Notes under the pieces: generated by a model
What the model was told of the DNA's origin: nothing
The model's input: the letters and a program-made list of their open reading frames with translations, nothing else
Database searches by the model: none
Program-made: the position numbers and the translations under genes
Assembly: GCA_017446775.1 (NCBI GenBank)
Contig: JAFSQE010000022.1
Coordinates: 62,001-126,000 of the forward strand
Length of the DNA: 64,000 nt
Direction: 5' to 3'
DNA from: Bacteroidales bacterium
GTDB lineage: Bacteria; Bacteroidota; Bacteroidia; Bacteroidales; UBA932
In this document: positions 26,527 through 35,012 of the stretch, piece after piece
Position numbering within the stretch: position 1 is the first letter of the stretch
Layout: each line of letters opens with the position of its first letter

Positions 26527-27298
26527 ATCTCAGCTTGAATACGTAGGTGATTGTCCCCTCCTGGGCCTCGGGGGCGGTGCGGGAGACGTTGAATTTGGCC
26601 CCCATGGCGGCCTTCTTGGCGCTGTTCCACAGGCTGGTGTCAGAAACGGTGGTGCCGGGGGCTCCGGGCACGGCAGAAATCACGTTGCCATCCTGGTTCA
26701 CCACAATCTTTACCACAACCCGGCCCGCTTTCTCTACCGTATACGAGGGCAGCGGCAGCGAGCCCACCACGGTGCGCCCCTGCAGTTTTGCAGAGGGCTC
26801 ACCCTCCGGGTTGCCTACAGTGGTGTTGCCCTGGGTGTGCCCAGCCGTGAGTTTTTCGGAAATCTTCTCTGCCACCTGTTGCGCCAGGGTATCCTTGTCG
26901 GTATTCTGGGCAGAGGTGAACAGGGCGCGCTTGTTAATCTCTTTTTCGCGCGGCGGCTCGGGAACCTCCACGTCGCCTTTGTCGCCCACGGTGCTCTCCT
27001 GGCTCAGGTTAGGCCGCTTGGCCTCGGTCTGTGCCTCTGACTTCTGCACCAGCTTTACCGGCTGCTTTGGCTTCGGAACCTCGGTGCGGGGCTGTTTGCC
27101 GGCGGCCACCTCTATCTTCTGCGGCTCGATTTCCGGCAACTCTTCCGGCTCCAGTTCCATCAGGATCTCTGTGTCCTGATGCTTTACGGTAGCGGAGATA
27201 TTGGTGTATGAACCCAGTATGAACAGCGCAAGGCAGAAGCCTATCGCAGACATCGTCCCGATAAACCTCGCCCTTGATTCGTATCCATACAGGCTCAT
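26525..27298 (-). CDS. TonB-family energy transducer
   Basis: 257 residues: one N-terminal membrane anchor (about 13-31), a long Pro/Glu/Lys-rich periplasmic region (PEELPEIEPQ, PKPKQPVKL), and a C-terminal TonB-like domain (about 170-257, VEKAGRVVVKIVVNQDGNV). It transfers proton-motive energy from ExbB/ExbD to outer-membrane receptors such as the SusC proteins here. It is third in the exbB-exbD-tonB operon, 18 bp after exbD. The C-terminal domain is of the short type common in Bacteroidota. Confidence 0.88.
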   Translation of the reverse strand: MSLYGYESRARFIGTMSAIGFCLALFILGSYTNISATVKHQDTEILMELEPEELPEIEPQKIEVAAGKQPRTEVPKPKQPVKLVQKSEAQTEAKRPNLSQESTVGDKGDVEVPEPPREKEINKRALFTSAQNTDKDTLAQQVAEKISEKLTAGHTQGNTTVGNPEGEPSAKLQGRTVVGSLPLPSYTVEKAGRVVVKIVVNQDGNVISAVPGAPGTTVSDTSLWNSAKKAAMGAKFNVSRTAPEAQEGTITYVFKLR

Positions 27299-27316
27299 GC
27301 GCGATAGTTTAGGATA

Positions 27317-27730
27317 TTATTCAGGCGACGTGGCCATTATCACCTTGTAGTGGTTGTGCTTTGCGATGTTCATCACCGCAACTACCTCCTTGATGGGGAC
27401 TGTCTCGTCGGCATAGATGCTGAACGTAGGGTCGTCTTCGCCATCCAGTTCGTTGCGAAGTTCGGCTTCAATCTGTTCAAACTTCACCGGGGTGGTGTTG
27501 CCGTTGATGTGGTAGGTAACCCGGTTCTGCTGCGGGTAGTGCTTTATGGAGACGGTCGCCATCGGCTTCGCAGACACCTGCCCGGTGCTCTTGGGGAGCA
27601 GGAGCTTGAGGGCGTTGGGGTTGATGAGCGTCGATGTCACCAGGAAGAAAATCAGCAGCAGGAACACGATGTCTGTCATAGAGGACATCGAGAAGCTGGA
27701 ATCTATCTTGCAGGATCTTTTGAGTGCCAT
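27317..27730 (-). CDS. exbD: ExbD/TolR-family biopolymer transport protein
   Basis: 137 residues. A short cytoplasmic N-terminus, one transmembrane helix (about 20-38, DIVFLLLIFFLVTSTLI) that carries the proton-path Asp near its start, and a periplasmic domain. It works with ExbB as the proton channel of the TonB system. Spacing to both neighbours is under 20 bp. Confidence 0.92.
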   Translation of the reverse strand: MALKRSCKIDSSFSMSSMTDIVFLLLIFFLVTSTLINPNALKLLLPKSTGQVSAKPMATVSIKHYPQQNRVTYHINGNTTPVKFEQIEAELRNELDGEDDPTFSIYADETVPIKEVVAVMNIAKHNHYKVIMATSPE

Positions 27731-27742
27731 TGCGGTGAAGGA

Positions 27743-28474
27743 TTATTCGACGTCGAGATCTATGGAACCTGAGGGACGGGAAACCGCACCGCTCTCAAGG
27801 GCGTCCATAAACTCTATGGTGCTGTTCTCCATCTTGTACACCACGTCGGAGACGCGGCTGGTGAGGTAGTTGTAGCAGAAGTATGCTATGATACCCACGA
27901 TAAGGCCGCCCACGGTGGTGATCATTGCAGTGTAGATACCGCCGGAGAGCTGCGAGATATCGATGTTGTTACCTGCGCTGTGCATGTTGAAGAAGGCCTG
28001 CACCATACCCATTACGGTACCAAGGAAGCCGATCATGGGGGCGCCGCCGGCGATGGATGCCAGAACCGGCAGACCCTTTTCCAGGCGTGCCACCTCCAGG
28101 TTGCCGACATTCTCTACTGCAGCCTGTATGTCGTGCAGCGGGCGACCCATGCGCTCGATTCCCTTCTCAAGCATGCGTGCAATAGGGGTGTCGCTCTTCT
28201 TGCAGAGTGCCAGGGCACTCTTTTTCTTGCCGTCCTGCAGGTAGTCGGTGATGTCTTTTGTAAAGTTCTTGTCGACTTTTGCGGCGTGGTTGATGGCATA
28301 CAGCCTCTCGGCGAATACATAGATTGCCACTACAGAGAGGATAGCCAGAACTATCATCAGCCAGCCGCCTTTGCTGGCCAGGCCCAGCAGCGAGAAAGAA
28401 GCGTCGCCTGCAACCTCGTTTACGGTTGTCGCAAGTTCATCGGCAGATGTTTGAAGGAATGTGGTCAGTAACAT
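27743..28474 (-). CDS. exbB: ExbB/TolQ/MotA-family proton channel protein
   Basis: 243 residues with three membrane helices: about 31-53 (GGWLMIVLAILSVVAIYVFA), about 136-158 (IAGGAPMIGFLGTVMGMVQAF) and about 178-200 (MITTVGGLIVGIIAYFCYNY). The GTVxGM motif of the family is present. It is the first gene of the operon that powers TonB-dependent import and has a fair promoter at 28528-28558. Confidence 0.92.
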   Translation of the reverse strand: MLLTTFLQTSADELATTVNEVAGDASFSLLGLASKGGWLMIVLAILSVVAIYVFAERLYAINHAAKVDKNFTKDITDYLQDGKKKSALALCKKSDTPIARMLEKGIERMGRPLHDIQAAVENVGNLEVARLEKGLPVLASIAGGAPMIGFLGTVMGMVQAFFNMHSAGNNIDISQLSGGIYTAMITTVGGLIVGIIAYFCYNYLTSRVSDVVYKMENSTIEFMDALESGAVSRPSGSIDLDVE

Positions 28475-28527
28475 TGTTTCGGTATTTAATTATTTATTGT
28501 TTTCTAAATTGATGCCAAAAAGCGGTA

Positions 28528-28558
28528 CAAAGTAACACAAAAAGGTTATAACGGCAAA
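28528..28558 (-). promoter_or_regulatory. Promoter of exbB-exbD-tonB
   Basis: On the minus strand TTTG (28555-28558), a 19 nt spacer, then TTACTTTG (28528-28535), one base from consensus. It overlaps the last codons of truA. Confidence 0.5.
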
Positions 28559-29295
28559 AGAGGGTAGGGGTAAGTTATCTCGCGCAGCAAAAGCGGCTCT
28601 CCCGGAACCGACTGCCCGGCGGCGCTTCTGTCGCCCTTTTCAAGCAGCGCGGGGATATCTTCGGGTGCCATCTTTCCCCGTCCCACATCTATCAGCGTGC
28701 CCACAATCGCCCGAACCATGTTCCTGAGGAAGCGGTCGGCGGTGATGTCGAACTGCAGATGAGTGGCATCTGCGGCACTCCAGCGGGCATGGCTTATGTT
28801 GCAGACCGATGTCTTGTTGTCGGCCCCGGTCTTCTCAAAGCAGGAGAAGTCGCGCCGGCCATGCAGAAGATCCGCCGCACGGTTCATCGCATCCACGTCA
28901 AGAGGGAACTTGCAGTAGAAAGAGTGCCAGGCAAACGGGTCCTTTGCCGTGTGGACCTTATAGCTGTAGCTGCGGCTGGTGGCATCGAAGCGGGCATGGG
29001 CATCGTCTGCTACCGCAGCTATGTAATTTGCCACAATGTCAGCAGGCAGGATGGCATTTATTTTGTACAATAGCTGCGCTGGTTCTTTGACAGGCGAAGG
29101 GCAGTCAAAATGGGCGAAATAGCCGCTTGCGCTTACTCCGGCATCGGTACGTCCGGCACCGGTCAGGGCTATCGGGCATCCGCAGGCCCTGGTCATGGCT
29201 TCTTCCAGAATCTGTTGGACGGTGACGGCATTGGGCTGCCTCTGCCAACCGCTGTAGCGCTCGCCATTATATGACACATTCGCAAAGAACCGCAT
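28546..29295 (-). CDS. truA: tRNA pseudouridine(38-40) synthase
   Basis: About 249 residues from ATG 29295 (MRFFANVSYNGERYSGWQRQ); the open frame extends 18 codons upstream without family similarity. The catalytic Asp lies in GAGRTDAGVSA; DFSCFEKTGADNKTSVC and DRFLRNMVRAIVGTL are further TruA blocks. It modifies the anticodon stem-loop of many tRNAs. Confidence 0.94.
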   Translation of the reverse strand: MRFFANVSYNGERYSGWQRQPNAVTVQQILEEAMTRACGCPIALTGAGRTDAGVSASGYFAHFDCPSPVKEPAQLLYKINAILPADIVANYIAAVADDAHARFDATSRSYSYKVHTAKDPFAWHSFYCKFPLDVDAMNRAADLLHGRRDFSCFEKTGADNKTSVCNISHARWSAADATHLQFDITADRFLRNMVRAIVGTLIDVGRGKMAPEDIPALLEKGDRSAAGQSVPGEPLLLREITYPYPLLPL

Positions 29296-29355
29296 TGGGA
29301 AATAATTGCTATTTTTGTCAGATATATACCAAGCAAATTTACAAAACATTTTGAT

Positions 29356-30351
29356 ATGGACAGTGAAAACATCAAAGAACTGAACGAACGTATCCAGGCA
29401 GAGAGTTCATTCGTGGATCTGGTGCAGATGGAGATGGGCAAGGTCATCGTGGGGCAGAAGCCGCTGATAGAGAACCTGCTCATCGGCCTGCTGGCAAACG
29501 GCCACATCCTGCTGGAGGGCGTGCCGGGTCTTGCGAAAACCCTGGCAATCAATACCCTGGCCCACACTATGGACGCCAAATTCAGCCGTATCCAGTTCAC
29601 GCCGGACCTGCTCCCCGCCGACGTTACCGGTACCCTGATTTACAGTCAGAAGAGCGAACAGTTCCAGATTAAGAAGGGCCCCATCTTTGCCAACTTTATC
29701 CTGGCAGATGAGATCAACCGTTCTCCGGCCAAGGTGCAGAGTGCACTGCTGGAGGCGATGCAGGAACGTCAGGTTACAATCGGCGACGAGAGCTTCCGTC
29801 TTCCGGAGCCGTTCCTGGTTATGGCGACCCAGAACCCGATTGAGCAGGAGGGGACCTATCCGCTGCCGGAGGCGCAGGTAGACCGCTTTATGCTCAAGGT
29901 GGTGGTCAAGTACCCCAAAAAAGAGGAGGAGAAGCAGATTATCCGAATGAACAACACCGGCGAAGGGCTGCCCAAGTCCAGCGTGGTAATCAAGCCGGAG
30001 GATATCGTGCGTGCCCGCAAGGTTGTCCGCGACGTCTATATGGACGAGAAGATAGAGAAGTATATCGTAGATATAGTGTTCGCTACCCGCAATCCCGAGG
30101 AGTACAATCTGGCCAAGTTCAGGAACATGATATCGTTTGGCGGCAGCCCGCGTGCCAGCATATCGCTCTCTATGGCATCCAAGGCATACGCGTTTATCCA
30201 CCGTCGCGGCTATGTGATTCCGGAGGATGTGCGCGCCGTCTGCTACGAGGTACTGCGCCACCGTATCGGCCTGACCTATGAAGCAGAAGCGGATAACATC
30301 ACCTCGGAGAATATCATCAGCGATATCCTTAACACAATAGAAGTTCCGTAG
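29356..30351 (+). CDS. MoxR-family AAA ATPase
   Basis: 331 residues. Walker A GVPGLAKT, Walker B FILADEINRSPAK, sensor 1 VMATQNPIEQEGTYPLPEAQ and the arginine-containing VDRFM segment are typical of MoxR. MoxR ATPases act as chaperone-like factors for von Willebrand A proteins encoded beside them, which here are the DUF58, BatA and BatB genes that follow. It is first in the aerotolerance operon. Confidence 0.93.
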   Translation: MDSENIKELNERIQAESSFVDLVQMEMGKVIVGQKPLIENLLIGLLANGHILLEGVPGLAKTLAINTLAHTMDAKFSRIQFTPDLLPADVTGTLIYSQKSEQFQIKKGPIFANFILADEINRSPAKVQSALLEAMQERQVTIGDESFRLPEPFLVMATQNPIEQEGTYPLPEAQVDRFMLKVVVKYPKKEEEKQIIRMNNTGEGLPKSSVVIKPEDIVRARKVVRDVYMDEKIEKYIVDIVFATRNPEEYNLAKFRNMISFGGSPRASISLSMASKAYAFIHRRGYVIPEDVRAVCYEVLRHRIGLTYEAEADNITSENIISDILNTIEVP

Positions 30352-30369
30352 TAGCGGGAGGTTGCAACG

Positions 30370-31260
30370 ATGGACAGCAACGAACTCTTAAGCAAAGTCC
30401 GCAAGATTGAAATCCGCACCCGTGCACTCTCTCACCAGATGTTTGCGGGAGAGTATCACAGTGCGTTCAAGGGGCGCGGCATGACCTTTTCCGAGGTGCG
30501 TGAATATCAGTGGGGCGACGACGTGCGCAACATGGACTGGAACGTCACGGCCCGCCTGCGTGCGCCCTACGTGAAGGTATTTGAGGAGGAGCGCGAACTC
30601 ACCGTGATGCTGCTGGTAGATGTGAGCGGGTCGCGGGCGTTTGGAACCACCGTGCGTTCCAAGCAGGACCTTGCAACGGAGGTGGCGGCCGTGCTCTCTT
30701 TCTCTGCATCCATCAACAACGACAAAGTGGGGGCGATACTGTTCAGCGACAAGGTAGAGAAGTTCATCCCGCCCAAGAAGGGGCGCAGCCACCTGCTGCA
30801 CATAATCCGTGAGCTGGTGGAATTCACCCCGGAAGACAGCGGTACCGACCTTGGCGAAGCGCTGCGTTACCTTACCAACGCAATCAAGAAACGCTGCACG
30901 GCGTTTGTGCTTTCTGACATGATGGACACCGATGCCGATGGCCATCCGCGTTACGAAGAGGCGCTGAAGATAGCGGCCAACAGGCACGATATATCTGTGA
31001 TAAGTCTCTACGACAGGCGGGAGAAGGAGATACCGAATATCGGGCTGGTGCGGGTGCGCGATGCAGAAACCGGGGCGTCGGCCTGGGTAGATACCTCTTC
31101 AAGGGCGATGCGCAAGGCTTTTGAGAAGCGCTCCCGGCAGGCCGACGAACAGTGCCGCCAGCTGCTTAATAAATACCGCATAGACAACGTGAGCATAGCC
31201 ACCGACCAGGATTATGTCCAGGGTCTGATTGGCTTCTTCAAAAACAGGGGGTTGAAATGA
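30370..31260 (+). CDS. DUF58 (von Willebrand A-like) protein
   Basis: 296 residues with the DUF58 signature YQWGDDVRNMDWNVTARLR in the N-terminal half and a VWA-like metal site LLVDVSGSRAFG (DxSxS). It is probably cytoplasmic or peripheral, with no membrane helix seen. In this operon type it is a predicted partner of MoxR. Its stop overlaps the next start by 4 bp. Confidence 0.9.
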   Translation: MDSNELLSKVRKIEIRTRALSHQMFAGEYHSAFKGRGMTFSEVREYQWGDDVRNMDWNVTARLRAPYVKVFEEERELTVMLLVDVSGSRAFGTTVRSKQDLATEVAAVLSFSASINNDKVGAILFSDKVEKFIPPKKGRSHLLHIIRELVEFTPEDSGTDLGEALRYLTNAIKKRCTAFVLSDMMDTDADGHPRYEEALKIAANRHDISVISLYDRREKEIPNIGLVRVRDAETGASAWVDTSSRAMRKAFEKRSRQADEQCRQLLNKYRIDNVSIATDQDYVQGLIGFFKNRGLK

Positions 31261-32201
31261 GAAGGTTTTTGATTTCGGCGATAGTGCTTCTGGGTGCATC
31301 CGCGGCCATCAGGGCGCAGGAGGCCGACCCCGCTACGCGTCTTAGCCGCGATACCATACTGATTGGCGACCAGATAGAGTGGATTATCCCGCTGGAGATG
31401 GCTCCAGGCGAGAAATACTTCCTGGAAGATATCGCAGATCCTCCGGCACCCGGTGTGGAGATAATAAAGCCGCTGGAGATGGACACCGTGTCCAGCAGCC
31501 GCAGGCAGTTAAAGATAGAGGGGAGGGTGATACTTACCAGTTTCGATTCCGGCAGCTGGTTCCTCCCGCCTCTGATTGCCATGATAGAGCGGGAAAGCGG
31601 CAAGGTTGACACCCTTTACATGGAGGGACCTACGCTTGAAGTTACCACCGTGCCCATCGATACTGCTACATACGTAATCAAAGATATCAAGGGGCAGATA
31701 AAATATCCGCTCAAGTTCAGGGAGGTGGTGCCTTGGGTGCTGCTCGCCCTGCTGCTGGCGGCCATAATCTACGTACTGGTGCGCTGGATAAAGATGCGCC
31801 GGGCCAACCGCACATTCCTTGGCAAACCGATAGTGAAGGATCCGCCGCACATCGTTGCGCTAAGGGCGCTTGACAAGATCCGCAAGCAGAAACTCTGGCA
31901 GAACGACAAACAGAAGCAGTTCTACACAGAGGTTACCGATGCCCTGCGCGTGTATGTGGCCGGCCGCTACGGCATTGTGGCCATGGAGCGTCCTTCGCGC
32001 GAGATGCTTTCCGACCTCAGGAAGCAGGATATAGAGCCCGCGCTCTACGACAAGATGGAAGAGCTGTTCAAGCGCGCCGACCTTGTCAAGTTTGCCAAGT
32101 ATCAGGCCAGCGCAGAGGAGAATGAAGAGGTGATTCCAGATGCCGTGCGCTTTGTGAACGCCACCTATATGCAGGAAATCAACCAGGAAGAGGAGGAATA
32201 A
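31257..32201 (+). CDS. Membrane protein of the Bat operon (between DUF58 and batA)
   Basis: 314 residues with a signal peptide (ends AIRAQ), a periplasmic beta domain similar in layout to the start of BatD (about 25-145), one transmembrane helix (about 160-182, VVPWVLLALLLAAIIYVLV) and a cytoplasmic helical tail (LRALDKIRKQKLW, QFYTEVTDALRVYVAGRYG). The position and architecture match the DUF4381-type member of Bacteroidota bat operons; that name is from memory. Function unknown. Confidence 0.7.
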   Translation: MRRFLISAIVLLGASAAIRAQEADPATRLSRDTILIGDQIEWIIPLEMAPGEKYFLEDIADPPAPGVEIIKPLEMDTVSSSRRQLKIEGRVILTSFDSGSWFLPPLIAMIERESGKVDTLYMEGPTLEVTTVPIDTATYVIKDIKGQIKYPLKFREVVPWVLLALLLAAIIYVLVRWIKMRRANRTFLGKPIVKDPPHIVALRALDKIRKQKLWQNDKQKQFYTEVTDALRVYVAGRYGIVAMERPSREMLSDLRKQDIEPALYDKMEELFKRADLVKFAKYQASAEENEEVIPDAVRFVNATYMQEINQEEEE

Positions 32202-32204
32202 GCG

Positions 32205-33191
32205 ATGTTTTTCGAATATCCAAAACTACTTTGGCTTGAACTGCTGCTACTTCCCCTGGCGGCCCTCTATATCTACCGTGAGATAAAGGGGCGCACTCCG
32301 GCGTTGCAGGTCTCAAACCTGCAGCGGTGGAGCTTTAAGCCCTCCTGGCCGATGCGTGTACTGCGGCACGTGCCGTATGTACTGCGCCTGGCGGCATTGG
32401 CGCTGCTGATAGTGGCCATCGCCCGCCCCCGCGACTCGAAGAATTTTGAAAAGGTCGATACTGAAGGCATCGATATCGTGCTGGATATGGATGTGTCCAC
32501 ATCTATGCTGGCGCGCGACTTCAAGCCCGATAGAATCGGCGCGGCCAAGGATATCGCCATAGAATTTATCGCCAGCCGCCCTACCGACCGCATCGGCATA
32601 GTGGTGTTCGCGGGAGAGAGTTATACCCAGTGCCCCGTCACCACCGACCGCATCACCCTTATCAACATGATGAAGGAGGTGCAGACGGGCCTGATTGAAG
32701 ACGGTACCGCAATAGGCAACGGCCTGGCTACGGCGGTGGCGCGTCTGAAAGATTCAGATGCCAAGAGCCGGGTGGTGATACTGCTCACCGACGGCGTCAA
32801 CAACAGTGGCGAAATTGCGCCGGAGACGGCGGCGGAAATAGCCAGCACCTACGGAATACGTGTATACACCATCGGTGTGGGCGCTAAAGGGGAGGCCCCC
32901 TATCCGGTTCAGACCCCCTGGGGCGTCCAGGTACAGAACATGAAGGTGGAGATAGACGAGGCGCTGCTGCAAAAGATTGCCGAGACTACGGGCGGCAAGT
33001 ATTTCCGTGCCACCGACAACACCAAGCTGATGGAGATATACAGCGAGATAAACAAGATGGAGAAAAACCGCACCACGGTAGACAGTTTCCCCGTCTATTC
33101 CGAGCGGTATATGCTCTTTGCCCTGCTGGCACTGGCGGCGCTGGTGCTGGAACTCGTACTTAAGTATTTAGTGATAAAGAAGTTGCCTTAA
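32205..33191 (+). CDS. batA: BatA-type von Willebrand A membrane protein
   Basis: 328 residues: N-terminal membrane helices (about 7-22 and 55-73), a VWA domain with the metal-ion site DMDVSTSML (about 90-98) and DGVNNSG, and a C-terminal membrane helix (MLFALLALAALVLELVLKYL). BatA and BatB are linked to oxygen or stress tolerance in Bacteroides. It is homologous to the next gene. Confidence 0.92.
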   Translation: MFFEYPKLLWLELLLLPLAALYIYREIKGRTPALQVSNLQRWSFKPSWPMRVLRHVPYVLRLAALALLIVAIARPRDSKNFEKVDTEGIDIVLDMDVSTSMLARDFKPDRIGAAKDIAIEFIASRPTDRIGIVVFAGESYTQCPVTTDRITLINMMKEVQTGLIEDGTAIGNGLATAVARLKDSDAKSRVVILLTDGVNNSGEIAPETAAEIASTYGIRVYTIGVGAKGEAPYPVQTPWGVQVQNMKVEIDEALLQKIAETTGGKYFRATDNTKLMEIYSEINKMEKNRTTVDSFPVYSERYMLFALLALAALVLELVLKYLVIKKLP

Positions 33192-33192
33192 G

Positions 33193-34209
33193 ATGTTACA
33201 TATAGCCCAATCTGAATATCTGCTGCTCCTGCTGCTCATACCCCTCTTTTTCGTGGGGTACTGGTGGTATCTCAAGGGGCAGAAAGAGCGTGCCGCCCGC
33301 CTGGGCGATGCGCTTCTGGTGGCGCGCCTAATGCCCGAGGTCTCCACGGCCAAGGGGTGGCTCAAGGTGACATTCTTCTCACTGGCTTTCTTCTTCTTTG
33401 TGCTGGGGCTGAGCCGTCCGCAACTTGGGGCCCGCCTGCAGGAGAAAGAGACCAGCGGTGTGGAGATCATGATAGTGCTGGATGTATCCAACTCCATGCT
33501 GGCGCAGGATTACTCTCCAAACCGTCTGGAACGGGCCAAGCTGGCTATCTCACGGCTTGTTGACAAACTTGCCGGCGACCGCATCGGGCTGGTCATATTT
33601 GCGGGCGAGAGCTTTGTGCAGCTCCCCATCACCACCGACTATGTATCGGCCAAGTCGTTCCTTAACAGCATAGAGCCGGGGTCGATACCAATCCAGGGCA
33701 CCGCTACCGCAGAGGCGCTGATGACTGCCGCCCGCAGCTTCAGCACCCAGAGCGAGAAGAGCCGTGCGATAATACTTATTTCAGACGGTGAAGACCACGA
33801 AGGCGAGGTGCTGGAAACGGCAGAGAGCATTGCAGAAGAGGGGATACGCATCTACTGCGTGGGTGTGGGCAGCGCCAAGGGAGAACCCATCCCCATGGGG
33901 GGCGACATGCTCCGCGACAAGGATGGGAACATAGTAGTTACCCGCCTCGACGAGAAGACCCTGCGCGAGATAGCCGCTGCAGGTAACGGCGAGTATGTCC
34001 GTGCCGCTGCCGGTGAATTCGGGCTGAACCCGATTATAGACAATATCCGCAGCATAGAGGCTTCAAAGTTCAAATCGGTTGTATTCGAAGATTTTGACGA
34101 GCAGTACATGTACTTCTTTGGCATAGCGCTGCTTTTCTTTATCCTTGAAATGATTGTGGGGCAGCGTCGTAACCGCCGCCAGCTTTTCAGACAGGAGGAA
34201 TCGTTATGA
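33193..34209 (+). CDS. batB: BatB-type von Willebrand A membrane protein
   Basis: 338 residues. N-terminal hydrophobic helices (about 8-25 and 56-74), a VWA domain with the site VLDVSNSML and SDGEDHEGE, and a C-terminal helix (YFFGIALLFFILEMIVG). It begins one base after batA ends, and its stop overlaps batC by 4 bp, so batA, batB and batC are tightly coupled. Confidence 0.92.
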   Translation: MLHIAQSEYLLLLLLIPLFFVGYWWYLKGQKERAARLGDALLVARLMPEVSTAKGWLKVTFFSLAFFFFVLGLSRPQLGARLQEKETSGVEIMIVLDVSNSMLAQDYSPNRLERAKLAISRLVDKLAGDRIGLVIFAGESFVQLPITTDYVSAKSFLNSIEPGSIPIQGTATAEALMTAARSFSTQSEKSRAIILISDGEDHEGEVLETAESIAEEGIRIYCVGVGSAKGEPIPMGGDMLRDKDGNIVVTRLDEKTLREIAAAGNGEYVRAAAGEFGLNPIIDNIRSIEASKFKSVVFEDFDEQYMYFFGIALLFFILEMIVGQRRNRRQLFRQEESL

Positions 34210-34994
34210 AAAGGTTAGTTGTCACAATTCTTATGGTGGTGCTTTGCGCGTCGCAGGCGTTTGCCCAGATTGACCGGCGCGAGGTGCGAAGCGGCAACCG
34301 TGCTTTCCGCAAGGGCGAATTCGCCAAGGCCGAGATAGACTATAAGAAGGCGCTTCTGAAAGATTCCACTTCGGTGGCGGCGCAATATAACCTCTCCAAC
34401 GACCTCTACCGGCTGGAGAACTATCAGGAGGCGGAGAAATACAGTAAAGCTGCGCTGGACAGTCTCTCGAAGAGTCCCCGCGCCGCCGACGCATACTTCA
34501 ATGCCGGTGATATCTATCTGCAGCAGCGTCGCTGGGGCGAGGCTATAGAGGCGTTCAAGAGCTCCCTGCGGCTGAATCCGGGCGACATGGATGCCAAGAG
34601 CAACCTGGCCTATGCCCAGAAGATGCTTGAGAGGGAGCAGCAGGACCAGCAGAACCAGAATCAGAACCAGGATAACCAGGACAACCGGCAGGACCAGAAT
34701 AAAGACCAGAACAACGACCAGAACAAGGATAATCAGGACCAGAACCAGGACAAGCAGGATAATCAAAACGATCAGAACAAAGATCAGAACGATGACCGGC
34801 AGGATCAGAACCAGAATCAGGACGACAATCAGCAGCAGCCTCCCCAGCAGGACCAGCAGCAGCCCAAGATAAGTCCTGAGGCGGCGGAGCAGATGCTGCA
34901 GGCTATCCAGGCCAAGGAGAATGAGACCCAGGATAAGGTCAACAAAGAGAAGGCGGCGGCCGTGCGTTCCCGTCAGAAAGAGAAGAACTGGTAG
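34206..34994 (+). CDS. batC: BatC-type TPR protein with Gln/Asn/Asp-rich tail
   Basis: 262 residues. Signal peptide (ends SQAFAQ), two to three TPR repeats (about 20-140, NRAFRKGEFAKAEIDYKKAL, AADAYFNAGDIYLQ), then a long stretch of about 75 residues made almost only of Q, N, D and K (about 145-222), then a short helical end. The repeat is encoded at 34636-34860. Periplasmic scaffold for the Bat complex is likely; the low-complexity part may vary in length between strains. Confidence 0.9.
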   Translation: MKRLVVTILMVVLCASQAFAQIDRREVRSGNRAFRKGEFAKAEIDYKKALLKDSTSVAAQYNLSNDLYRLENYQEAEKYSKAALDSLSKSPRAADAYFNAGDIYLQQRRWGEAIEAFKSSLRLNPGDMDAKSNLAYAQKMLEREQQDQQNQNQNQDNQDNRQDQNKDQNNDQNKDNQDQNQDKQDNQNDQNKDQNDDRQDQNQNQDDNQQQPPQQDQQQPKISPEAAEQMLQAIQAKENETQDKVNKEKAAAVRSRQKEKNW

Positions 34995-35012
34995 AAGATA
35001 CTTTCGAGATAC

